Shown here: positions 1 through 6,331 of the stretch, piece after piece
Numbering within the stretch: the first letter of the stretch is position 1
How the letters are laid out: each line of letters starts with the position of its first letter
Source of the DNA: VRUE01 sp035605155
GTDB taxonomy: Bacteria; Actinomycetota; Thermoleophilia; Solirubrobacterales; 70-9
Assembly: GCA_035605155.1 (NCBI GenBank)
Contig: DATNHC010000082.1
Span: 1-12,454 of the forward strand
Reading direction: 5' to 3'
Length of the DNA: 12,454 nucleotides
Made by a program: the position numbers and the translations under genes
The notes under the pieces: generated by a model
What the model was told of the DNA's origin: nothing
The model's database searches: none
The model's input: only the letters and a program-made list of their open reading frames with translations

Positions 1-218
1 CCCAGATCGACACGAGCATCGGCGGCCTCGTTGCCGAGTTCGGCCGATTCCCGTTGCGCGGTCGAGTCCCAGGGCATCGGCGAGGGAGCCCCGAGGCCAC
101 CGCGACCACGGCCAGCACCGCCGCGTCCACTCACCTTGCCGCGACCCTGCTTACGCAGGCGCGACTTGGCGACGCGGACGCGCTGCTGTGCGTTGGTGAC
201 GTAGCGACCTCGAGCCAT
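1..218 (-). CDS. N-terminal part of a virion protein with an Arg/Gly-rich start (partial)
   Basis: The frame opens at ATG 218, three bases after the preceding TAG, with GAGG about 8 bases upstream, and stays open to the window edge (72 full codons). It begins MARGRYVTNAQQRVRVAKSR, continues with a basic Gly/Arg stretch (KQGRGKVSGRGGAGRGRGGLG, about 24-44) and changes to an acidic, helix-prone section: PMPWDSTAQRESAELGNEAA. A Pro-Trp-Asp start followed by a long Ala/Leu/Gln helix is a pattern I have seen in phage structural proteins of unknown function encoded after tail genes. The remainder, and so the size, lies outside the window. Together with the previous gene it makes a tandem pair of Arg/Gly-rich virion candidates in the ejection-protein region. 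Confidence 0.7.
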   Translation of the reverse strand, partial: MARGRYVTNAQQRVRVAKSRLRKQGRGKVSGRGGAGRGRGGLGAPSPMPWDSTAQRESAELGNEAADARVDL

Positions 219-221
219 CGC

Positions 222-869
222 CTATTCCTCGCCTTCCCCGGCCGGCGCCTTCTTACCGCCGCCTTTGTTCTTGGCGCGGGCAGCGGTGAGCACCTTGGCG
301 CGGTTGGCGACGAGCTTCTTGCGGATCGCCGCCAGTTTCGCGTTGTCGGGGCTGGCCTTGAGGCCCTTGTTGACCTCGGCGAAAGACTGCCCGCCGACCG
401 ACAGTTTCTCCCGCCAATCCGGCCCGAGGGCTTTGGCGAGCGTCTGCCGCTGTTTCATCGTGCGGTCGGCCTGCTCCTGGGTGATCGCCCCAGAGGCAAC
501 CCTCGCCGCGAGCTGGCGACCACCGGGACCGGGCATCGCAGCGCCGCTGACGCCGATGCCTTTGCCGTTGGTCGCACCCTGACCCTTGCCCTGAGCACCG
601 ACGCCGCGCTGCGGACGGCCGCCGTCCTGGCCGGGCGGGTTCATCATCCCCTGGCCGGGAGGGTTGACGCGACGACCGCGACCCGGCGCCGTGGTGCCAC
701 CATTGCCGGCCGCTGCCCGCGGAAGACGGCCACCGGGACCGAGCGGCATCGGCAGCGGCGTCGGCATCCGGCCCCCTCGAGGGAACTTGCCGCCACCCGG
801 CGGGAGCGTCGCCCCAATGCGCCCGCGCCCACGTCCACGGGGCTGAGAGTTTCCAAGTGCAGTTGCCAT
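222..869 (-). CDS. Arg/Gly/Pro-rich protein, possible ejection (internal virion) protein
   Basis: ATG at 869 has an excellent site (AGGAGG, 4-base spacer) in the 32-base gap after the fibre gene, giving 215 residues. A longer frame starting at 965 would run into the fibre gene and lacks such a site. Residues 8-118 are low-complexity Gly, Pro and Arg (RGRGRGRIGATLPPGGGKFP, LGPGGRLPR, two NPPGQ copies at 69-73 and 77-81) with almost no hydrophobic core, so this half is probably disordered. Residues 118-200 form a basic helical region (LAARVASGAITQEQADRTMK, AAIRKKLVANRAKVLTAARA). The protein ends in Lys/Gly, then GEGEE. In P22 the genes after the needle encode gp14, gp7, gp20 and gp16, of which gp7, gp20 and gp16 are ejected with the DNA. 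Position and basic disorder suggest such a role or DNA binding, but no homology is visible. It stops at TAG, 3 bases before the next ATG. Confidence 0.72.
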   Translation of the reverse strand: MATALGNSQPRGRGRGRIGATLPPGGGKFPRGGRMPTPLPMPLGPGGRLPRAAAGNGGTTAPGRGRRVNPPGQGMMNPPGQDGGRPQRGVGAQGKGQGATNGKGIGVSGAAMPGPGGRQLAARVASGAITQEQADRTMKQRQTLAKALGPDWREKLSVGGQSFAEVNKGLKASPDNAKLAAIRKKLVANRAKVLTAARAKNKGGGKKAPAGEGEE

Positions 870-901
870 CGTTCCTCCTATTGCTTCGATTGACGACCCA
901 C

Positions 902-1846
902 CTAAACGATCAACCGTGCAGTCTTGATCTGCACGGCTATCTTCGCTTTGGTGGCAAATTTCCAAGAGAATTTGTGTTTGCCCGCCACGGGATTTACGAA
1001 CTGCTGTACGTGCATCATCTTCGTACCGACCGAGCCGAAGTAACGCTGAGTGTCAGAGAAAGAAGTGGGTTCGGCAACACCATTTCGGAACAGGCAGGCG
1101 AGAACCAAGATGTCCTTTTCGTCGATGGTGACTTCTTCGCTGAATTCGGCGGTTTCGGCGAAGGGAATCGTTTCGAGCAGGTTTTTGTTTTCCCACGGGT
1201 AGATCGCGGGGAAGAGGATCCCCATCCAGATCGCTGCGTTCCCAGCGCTGTCGAGACGGACTCGCTGTTTGCCGGGGTAGGCGGGCATGACGTTTGCGTT
1301 CAAGGTGTCGCCAGCGCGAAGGTGCTGACCGCCGATCCCGCCGCCCGAGAAGCTCGTACCTTCAAATTTCGCCCCGCCATAGCGCGAGTTGGTCGTAGAC
1401 ACCCCGGCCGCTTCACCATCGTCCCTCGAGAAGCCTGAAAACCCACGGGGGACACCCTCGGGGGTGACATCGAAGTAGTTGGGGGTGCCAGAGGCCGATT
1501 TGGCGAAGGAACCAGAGATCATCGTGCCATTGGCCGGCGTTTCCCCACTGCCCCCCGCTTTGCCTTCTTTGCCTTCTTTACCTTCTTTGCCTTCCGGCCC
1601 TTCGGGCCCTTCGGGGCCTTCTTCCCTGAGTTCGTCGGCGACGTTGGCGGGCTGAATCGGGAATTCCATCGCCAACCGCTCGAAGTTCTCCTGGGCGCGA
1701 CGCGAAGCGTGGATCGCCTCTGCCAGCACCCGTTCGGCCTCGGGGTTGCCGAGACTGGCGATCGCCCGACGCTCGTGCGGAGCCAAGGGGTGAACGCGCC
1801 CGTTGACGTTGATCCCGACGTTGCGATGAGGGAGTTGGAGCGTCAT
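902..1846 (-). CDS. Tail fibre or needle-like protein with a collagen-type shaft
   Basis: I start at ATG 1846, which overlaps the previous TGA (ATGA), giving 314 residues; a longer in-frame version starting upstream (1909) would lie inside the propeller gene. Residues 1-76 form a largely helical N-terminus (ERRAIASLGNPEAERVLAEA, ASRRAQENFERLAMEF) that could be the trimeric attachment part. Residues 77-97 are seven perfect Gly-X-Y triplets (GPE three times, GKE three times, GKA), a short collagen-like triple helix. A Gly/Ser-rich linker follows, and then a beta-rich C-terminal domain (about 110-314, with AIWMGILFPAIYPWEN and DILVLACLFRNG), probably a trimeric knob that could contact the host. 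The gene occupies the slot of the P22 tail needle gp26, directly after gp10. Its distal part is less GC-rich than its neighbours. Whether it is a needle, a fibre or a spike is unresolved. Confidence 0.82.
   Translation of the reverse strand: MTLQLPHRNVGINVNGRVHPLAPHERRAIASLGNPEAERVLAEAIHASRRAQENFERLAMEFPIQPANVADELREEGPEGPEGPEGKEGKEGKEGKAGGSGETPANGTMISGSFAKSASGTPNYFDVTPEGVPRGFSGFSRDDGEAAGVSTTNSRYGGAKFEGTSFSGGGIGGQHLRAGDTLNANVMPAYPGKQRVRLDSAGNAAIWMGILFPAIYPWENKNLLETIPFAETAEFSEEVTIDEKDILVLACLFRNGVAEPTSFSDTQRYFGSVGTKMMHVQQFVNPVAGKHKFSWKFATKAKIAVQIKTARLIV
1556..1618 (-). repeat. Collagen-coding tandem repeat with a 9-base unit
   Basis: Seven in-frame 9-base units encode Gly-X-Y. Three GPE units (GGCCCCGAA, GGGCCCGAA, GGGCCGGAA) are followed by three GKE units (GGCAAAGAA, GGTAAAGAA, GGCAAAGAA) and one GKA. 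The GKE units are nearly identical DNA repeats, so copy number could change by slippage and alter shaft length. Confidence 0.9.
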
Positions 1847-3417
1847 GGCTTCTGCGTCGCCGGCACCCGCGTCTCGCGCAGGTAACGGCTGATCCGGTGC
1901 AGCAACCACGGCCCTTTGCCGGAGATGCGATGGCTGAACAAGGTCGCCGTCTGCTGCATCTGCACCTGTCGAGTCGAGGCGGTTTCCTCGAATTTGATCG
2001 TCTTCGCTTTGCCGACGCTGCCGAAGTCCTCGGCCACCGCAAGGCTGAGTTCGCCGCTGCCCCAGAGCTTCGTGTGCGTCAGCGTCTTTTCGTCTACAGA
2101 GCCACAGTCATAGAAGCCCGCCTGCCAGATCGGCAGCGTTTCGCCCTTCGTCCCGGCGACGCCGACCAAGCTGGGATCCGCAATGACCGTAGGGTCGTAG
2201 AAGTAGATCGAATCCCCGGAGGCGAAGAACAGCTTCTTGGCGGTCGCCGTGCTCGCCGAGCTTCGCCAGGGCGCGTAGCTGCGAGCCCCCGACTGCCATG
2301 CAAGCCACCCGTCGCGGCGAGCGTCGTAGACGTAGGACATCGCACCGCAGGGCACGTGAAGGCGACGGTCGAAGTAGGTGAGCTGCGCCTTGTCAGTGAA
2401 GGCGCCGAGCGTCACTTTTTCGGCTTTCATCGCCGCAGCGAAGTAGGAGGAGCTCGCGCCCGTGATGTCACTCAGCCCCGAGAGGTCTTCGGAAACGAGG
2501 CCGGGCTCGTCGCCGGTCGTCGCCCAGATCCCGTCGAGGGTGCGGAAGTAGACCGCGTCGTCGCCGGCAACGCAGACCTCGTCGCTGGTTTCGGCGGCTG
2601 CCGGCGGGGCCAGGACGGTCGTGCCGAGATCCACGACCCGGAAGTTGAAGACCGGCGCCCCTTCGTTGTCAGCCGAGACGCCGTAGAAGACGAACATCCG
2701 GGTTTCCTTGAAGACGAAGATGTTGCCGCCCCAGGCGCAGCAACCGACGATGTTCTCGCCGTCGCCGGGCATGAGCTGCACGTAGTTGGCTTCCGGCGCC
2801 ACCGTGTGCCAGGACTCGGCGTTGCCGGCGTCAGAGAACCACACATGCGAGCGCGAGGAGGCCGCCCCGTTCGGCCCGCCCGCCGCCGGGGTGCCGCAGG
2901 CCACGAGTCGGTTGCCACCCTCCGGCCACGCCGCCAGGTGGTAGGCCAACGGCAGCGCTTTCCCGGCGACCCCGTCTACCGTGCCGGTCGGTTTCGAGAA
3001 CGCCGCACCGTCGAACTTGCGGATCCCCGCTTCGCCCATGCCGATGTAGGTGTTGGAGGCAGCCGGGGTGCCGAAGCGGGTGCAGCTCATAGGGGCGCCC
3101 TTGAGCGCTTCTTCGGCCGCGGATTCGGCTTTCACTTCGGCCGCGGTGTTGAGGGCGATCAGCTTGCGGTCTTTCGCCCCGTCTTCGCGGCGAGCGATCA
3201 GGAAGGTGTCACTGTGAGCGAAGAGCCCGTCGACGATCTTGTTGAGATCCTTGAACAACGTCGATCCCATGCGCGGACGCAGGGCCTCGAGTGAGACGTC
3301 CCAATCGACGTCGAGGGAGACGATCGCATCCTCGCCGCCGATCTCGTCGACGGGGCGATCGAGCTTGAGGCCACCGAAGCGAGAAAAGCTGGCGGGAGAG
3401 GGATCGAGAGGCGGCAT
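1843..3417 (-). CDS. Tail nozzle/stabilisation protein, P22 gp10-like beta-propeller
   Basis: The 524-residue protein is beta-rich with repeated aromatic-Gly blade motifs: HVWFSDAGNAESW (191-203), AWGGNIFVFKETRMFVFYG (228-246), CVAGDDAVYFRTLDGIWATT (282-301), SYVYDARRDGWLAW (361-374) and LFFASGDSIYFYDP (396-409). The C-terminus (about 493-515, LFSHRISGKGPWLLHRISRY) forms strands typical of proteins in this class. In P22, gp10 forms the hexameric hub below gp4 that holds the packaged DNA and carries the needle; T7 gp12 is the analogue. Size is close to P22 gp10 (about 472). ATG at 3417 begins right after the adaptor TAG with no gap, and the TGA overlaps the next start in ATGA. The propeller is inferred from repeats. 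The assignment is well supported by context but needs a profile search. Confidence 0.82.
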   Translation of the reverse strand: MPPLDPSPASFSRFGGLKLDRPVDEIGGEDAIVSLDVDWDVSLEALRPRMGSTLFKDLNKIVDGLFAHSDTFLIARREDGAKDRKLIALNTAAEVKAESAAEEALKGAPMSCTRFGTPAASNTYIGMGEAGIRKFDGAAFSKPTGTVDGVAGKALPLAYHLAAWPEGGNRLVACGTPAAGGPNGAASSRSHVWFSDAGNAESWHTVAPEANYVQLMPGDGENIVGCCAWGGNIFVFKETRMFVFYGVSADNEGAPVFNFRVVDLGTTVLAPPAAAETSDEVCVAGDDAVYFRTLDGIWATTGDEPGLVSEDLSGLSDITGASSSYFAAAMKAEKVTLGAFTDKAQLTYFDRRLHVPCGAMSYVYDARRDGWLAWQSGARSYAPWRSSASTATAKKLFFASGDSIYFYDPTVIADPSLVGVAGTKGETLPIWQAGFYDCGSVDEKTLTHTKLWGSGELSLAVAEDFGSVGKAKTIKFEETASTRQVQMQQTATLFSHRISGKGPWLLHRISRYLRETRVPATQKP

Positions 3418-4035
3418 CTAGAGGTAATCCCCGCCGCGCCCAGAGCGCGTCATGCGCCGCTCCTTGTCGTAGTTGCGTTTCATCAGCGCGTGCACCATCA
3501 CACCCAACTGCCGTTCGTAGTCCTTGAGGACTTCGGCTGCGGCCTCGAAGTTGTCGGTGGCCTTGTAGACCTTCACCCTCACTCGATCGACGATCAGGTC
3601 GTGGTAGTCGGCGGGGATGATCGGCACGTCGTTGTCGGTGAGTGCCGCCGGCACCTTCCGGTAGAGAACCTTGAAGGTGGAGCTGCTGTCGATCGGGGTG
3701 ACTTTGAGGATTTCCCCGTCCTCGGTGTACCAAAAAGCCGCCTTGCCTTTGGCCGTCTGCGACGGGTCGCCCGCAAGGGCCTGGCTCACTGAGATCGGGT
3801 CAAGCTGGAACTTGGCGGCGACGTCGATCACCGCGAGCACATGGCCCAGGTCGCCGATCGTCAGCGGCATCGTGCCTTCTTTGGTCGCCCGCAGGAAAGG
3901 CCAAGGGCGGTAGTCGCAGATCTCGCGGATCGCCTGGCCGATCCAACGATTGAGACGAGCTTCCCCGCCTTCGGCGCTGAGGATGTTTTCGGCGCCCTGG
4001 GCGACGACCTCTTCGCGGATTTCTTTCCGGTTCAC
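3418..4035 (-). CDS. Head-tail adaptor, P22 gp4-like
   Basis: This 205-residue protein is predicted to bind under the portal ring and start tail assembly, plugging the filled head. The N-terminal helical part contains EARLNRWIGQAIREICDYRPWPFLRAT (about 25-51). The pattern Asn-x-Ala-x-Arg-Glu-Ile followed by a Trp-Pro-Phe turn is characteristic of phage adaptor proteins of the gp4 type. A beta middle follows (about 67-128, with FWYTEDGEILKVTPI and TFKVLYRKVP). The protein ends with a helical segment after PADYHDLIVDRVRVKVYKA (141-159) and LKDYERQLGVMVHAL. P22 gp4 is shorter, about 166 residues. The GTG start at 4035 overlaps the previous TGA (GTGA). The TAG stop directly abuts the ATG of the next gene. 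Order relative to capsid and gp10-like genes supports the call. Some P22 gp4 relatives are reported to have peptidoglycan-degrading activity; nothing here shows that. Confidence 0.8.
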   Translation of the reverse strand: MNRKEIREEVVAQGAENILSAEGGEARLNRWIGQAIREICDYRPWPFLRATKEGTMPLTIGDLGHVLAVIDVAAKFQLDPISVSQALAGDPSQTAKGKAAFWYTEDGEILKVTPIDSSSTFKVLYRKVPAALTDNDVPIIPADYHDLIVDRVRVKVYKATDNFEAAAEVLKDYERQLGVMVHALMKRNYDKERRMTRSGRGGDYL

Positions 4036-4637
4036 TCGCTCGCCCCGGCCGGGAGAACGACGCCGCCCTTCGACGTCTGATGGCGGCTGCCGTAGGTGTT
4101 GCGTTCGTGCTCGGGCTTGCCCTTCTTGTCGTGCCGGCGGTGAAGGCCGCCATCACCCGGCACCCGCTTGGCCGCCCGGTAGGCCGCGGCGACCTGCTCG
4201 ATCCGAGCTTCGCCATCGGTGATTTCCTGGCGGGTGAGACGTCGCGCCTCCTCGTCCCACTGCGCGAGCATCTTGTCGAAGATCCCCGGATGCCAGAGGT
4301 CGCGGGCCTTCATCTCCTCGACGATCGCCAGTTCGGGATCCCGGTAGCTCATATTCGACCCGGTGATCGGGAAGTAGTGATCGTCGAAGCCGGGGTCGGT
4401 TTTGATGATGATGTGCCAGCGGCCGGGGAGCAGCCCAGGGACGCGCTCTTCGAGCGGCACGTTGGCGACGGCGGGCTCGACGAAGTCGACTTCGATCCGA
4501 GCGTCGAGCTGCTTGAGCTCGCGCTCGAGGCGACGGGCCTGCGGGTCGTGGGCCGTCCGCCAGGCGCGCATCTTCTCGCGCCGCGCGTTGCGGCCCTCGA
4601 CAGCGATCAAACCCGACTTCGTCACCCGCTCTCGCAT
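4032..4637 (-). CDS. Conserved-looking phage protein between capsid and adaptor, unknown function
   Basis: I place the start at ATG 4637 (201 residues), four bases after the previous stop. An in-frame ATG at 4700 would overlap that gene by 59 bases and add a low-complexity Lys/Ser stretch. No good Shine-Dalgarno site is visible, so coupling is likely. The N-terminal 48 residues are basic and helical (EGRNARREKMRAWRTAHDPQ). A central block, PGRWHIIIKTDPGFDDHYFPITG (72-94) with MSYRDPELAIVEEMKARDLW (96-115), looks like the folded core. A helix spans 116-158, and the last 40 residues are Lys/Arg/Gly-rich and probably disordered. It is soluble with no membrane segment. The stop TGA overlaps the adaptor start in GTGA. 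Position implies a head-completion or capsid-associated job, but I do not recognise it; P22 has no gene here. Confidence 0.75.
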   Translation of the reverse strand: MRERVTKSGLIAVEGRNARREKMRAWRTAHDPQARRLERELKQLDARIEVDFVEPAVANVPLEERVPGLLPGRWHIIIKTDPGFDDHYFPITGSNMSYRDPELAIVEEMKARDLWHPGIFDKMLAQWDEEARRLTRQEITDGEARIEQVAAAYRAAKRVPGDGGLHRRHDKKGKPEHERNTYGSRHQTSKGGVVLPAGASE

Positions 4638-4641
4638 GGCC

Positions 4642-5013
4642 CTACGACCCGTAGGCGAAGACGAGGACTTCGACGCCTTTGACTTCGGCTTCGGCCGCAA
4701 TCTGGGCCGGCGTCTCGTCGAAGAGGCGCAGCTTGCCGTTTTTGTAGTCGTAGACGACGTTCGCCACGTTGACGGTCCCGGTCCCGATCCCGGTGATCAC
4801 AGCCCAGCCGTAGGCGACCCGGTTGAAGCCGAAGTCCGAGGGATCGAGATCCTCGTTCTGCACGTATTTGGTCGGGAAGGTGACGGGCCGCACCGCCAGC
4901 TTGAGATCGCCGGGCACGGCGTTCTTGCGCGGCTTGGTGCCGATCGTCAGGGCGGCGAGCGAGGCGAAGACGAAGGCGAAGGGCGGGAAGAGGCGTTCCA
5001 GAAGGCGCTTCAC
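4642..5013 (-). CDS. Small beta-rich virion protein with a hydrophobic N-terminus, unknown role
   Basis: The 123-residue protein starts at GTG (perfect AAAGGAG, 6-base spacer). Residues 8-25 (LFPPFAFVFASLAALTIG) form one hydrophobic stretch after a basic start (MKRLLERL), like a signal or membrane anchor, although two prolines sit within it. From residue 37 on the pattern is beta-rich: DLKLAVRPVTFPTKYVQNE, an aromatic-Gly block (FGFNRVAYGWAVITGIGTGT), then VVYDYKNGKLRLFDE and a final strand, VEVLVFAYGS. Small proteins with this VTFP…YDY…GKLRL…VLVFA layout often follow phage capsid genes, which suggests a capsid-associated or minor virion protein. I cannot name the family. It is the first gene after the terminator-like stem and stops at TAG, 4 bases before the next ATG. 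The hydrophobic segment is unusual for a shell protein. Confidence 0.75.
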   Translation of the reverse strand: MKRLLERLFPPFAFVFASLAALTIGTKPRKNAVPGDLKLAVRPVTFPTKYVQNEDLDPSDFGFNRVAYGWAVITGIGTGTVNVANVVYDYKNGKLRLFDETPAQIAAEAEVKGVEVLVFAYGS

Positions 5014-5027
5014 GGTGTGCTCCTTTG
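5014..5027 (-). promoter_or_regulatory. Ribosome binding site fixing a GTG start
   Basis: AAAGGAG at 5020-5026 lies 6 bases before GTG at 5013. An in-frame ATG at 5055 has no usable site and would start within about 20 bases of the terminator stem, so the GTG is the better start. The block resembles the scaffold gene's site at 7292-7310. Confidence 0.75.
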
Positions 5028-5064
5028 GTCGGGTGACGTAGGTGAGGATCGACATCCCTGCGGA

Positions 5065-5103
5065 CGTAAGAAGAGGGGCGCCCCCGGCAATGGGGCGCCC
5101 CTC
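5065..5103 (-). terminator. Strong intrinsic terminator or attenuator after the capsid gene
   Basis: Eight bases after the capsid TAG, the minus strand forms a perfect 12-bp stem: GAGGGGCGCCCC (5103-5092), loop ATTGCCG (5091-5085), GGGGCGCCCCTC (5084-5073). It is followed at once by TTCTTACG. The stem is almost all GC and a short T-rich run follows, the layout of a Rho-independent terminator, though the T-run is modest. A terminator directly after the major capsid gene is common in phages and lets the shell protein be made in excess over the tail genes. Because downstream virion genes follow on the same strand without an obvious promoter, partial readthrough is the likely mode. Confidence 0.78.
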
Positions 5104-5110
5104 GCGGTTC

Positions 5111-6319
5111 CTATTTGAGTTTGGTCGCCGCGGCGTGCGTGTTGCGCCGCTTCAACGCCGTGTTGATGCGCCAGACGAGGTCGCCCCGGAACCGGGTCGT
5201 CCCCTCCTGGTGCCGGATCATCTCCGGCGAGGCCCACTGCGGACCCTGCTTGCTGCGGACGGACCCGAGATCCTTTTTCCGCAGCATGAACAGGCACCGA
5301 TCGGGGCAGTCGAAGTGACGCTCGACCGCCGTGCCGTTCGGCGTGGTGAGGCCGTGCCGCTTGCCGGTGTTGTAGCTGTCACCGGCGTTCCAGCGGACCT
5401 GCGCCTGGAGTTCTTCACTCAGCACGCGGATCTGCTTCGCGGAGGACAGGCACCAATCGACTTCCTCGCCGGAGCTCTGGAAGACTTCGTCTTCGAGCTC
5501 GTAGACGAGGGTGGTCGACACGTCCTGTTCTTCCGAATCGACGTAGGCCGCCCAACCCGGCACTTCCGCGGGGTCGATCCCTCCGTATTTCGTCGAGTCG
5601 CTGATCATCGCCAGCAACCCGTCGATCTCGAAGGAGGTTTCCCCCGCGCGGGCGTTGCAGATCGACACGAAGAATTTGCCGTCTTCTTCGGTGTCGACAG
5701 CCGCGCCGCTGATCGTGATCGTTCCGTTTTTGACGGAGACGGCCGTGATTTCGCGGTTGCCGGCGAGGTTGTCCTCGTCGGCCACGGTGCCGATGTCGAT
5801 CTTGAGTCCGGGGTACAGGTGCCCCCGCTTGAGGGCGTTGGCGCCGTCCCCGGCGACAGTGAGGGTGTTTTTCGCACCTTCGCTGTCTTCGAGCGAGCAG
5901 ATGATGCCGGTCCCGTCCGAGAACAGGCCCCGCTGCAACTGCCGCTTGATGCCGTCGACCGCGCCCTCGCGCTCGACCTCCACCGCCTTCCCGACCGCGA
6001 GGGCCGAGGTAGCGGATTCGTCGATCACGGCGGACTCGATGATCACGTCGAACCAGTTGTGGGCGTAGGTGAAGTCCGCCCGCTTGGTAACGACGTTGGT
6101 GCCTTCGTTGAGTTCGGAAGAACCATCTCGGGGCACCGCCGAGAAGCCACCGGAGAGCCCGGTGCGGACGGTCACACGAACGGTGTCACCGTGTTCTGCC
6201 GTAGGAGTCAGCTTCGTGAACTGATCGAGCGCCGGAGAACCGACGAACACGCTGTTCTCGATCGAGTCCGAGAGAAACGTCTCCTTCATTGCGGCGATGA
6301 ACGCCGTGGCATTCTGCAT
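5111..6319 (-). CDS. Major capsid protein, HK97 fold (P22-like)
   Basis: This 402-residue protein is the subunit of the icosahedral shell. Features that fit the family are: a short N-terminal arm (residues 1-40); a beta-rich stretch (46-100) followed by a long helix (about 105-130, AVEVEREGAVDGIKRQLQRG); an inserted beta domain (150-222, with LTVAGDG, REITAVSVKNGTITISGAAV and DGKFFVS); a mixed central region; and a C-terminal strand-turn ending GDLVWRINTALKRRNTHAAA, a typical end for phage capsid proteins. ATG at 6319 is preceded by GAGGAG with a 7-base spacer, placed just after the scaffold stop TAG. The next gene follows only after a strong hairpin. Downstream of scaffold and upstream of the adaptor is exactly the expected position. 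The fold is inferred from pattern and order. The inserted domain recalls the I-domain of P22 coat, but this needs structure prediction. Confidence 0.9.
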   Translation of the reverse strand: MQNATAFIAAMKETFLSDSIENSVFVGSPALDQFTKLTPTAEHGDTVRVTVRTGLSGGFSAVPRDGSSELNEGTNVVTKRADFTYAHNWFDVIIESAVIDESATSALAVGKAVEVEREGAVDGIKRQLQRGLFSDGTGIICSLEDSEGAKNTLTVAGDGANALKRGHLYPGLKIDIGTVADEDNLAGNREITAVSVKNGTITISGAAVDTEEDGKFFVSICNARAGETSFEIDGLLAMISDSTKYGGIDPAEVPGWAAYVDSEEQDVSTTLVYELEDEVFQSSGEEVDWCLSSAKQIRVLSEELQAQVRWNAGDSYNTGKRHGLTTPNGTAVERHFDCPDRCLFMLRKKDLGSVRSKQGPQWASPEMIRHQEGTTRFRGDLVWRINTALKRRNTHAAATKLK

Positions 6320-6331
6320 TACTGCGCTCCT

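Noticed and set aside
1897..3294. 465-codon plus-strand frame opposite the propeller gene
   Set aside because: It shows the same compositional shadowing. The propeller repeats and the coupled start and stop support the minus strand.
5014..5072. Promoter between the terminator stem and the 123-residue gene
   Set aside because: No credible -35 and -10 pair is visible, and TACGTC occurring twice is not enough. A phage-specific or host-specific promoter cannot be excluded.
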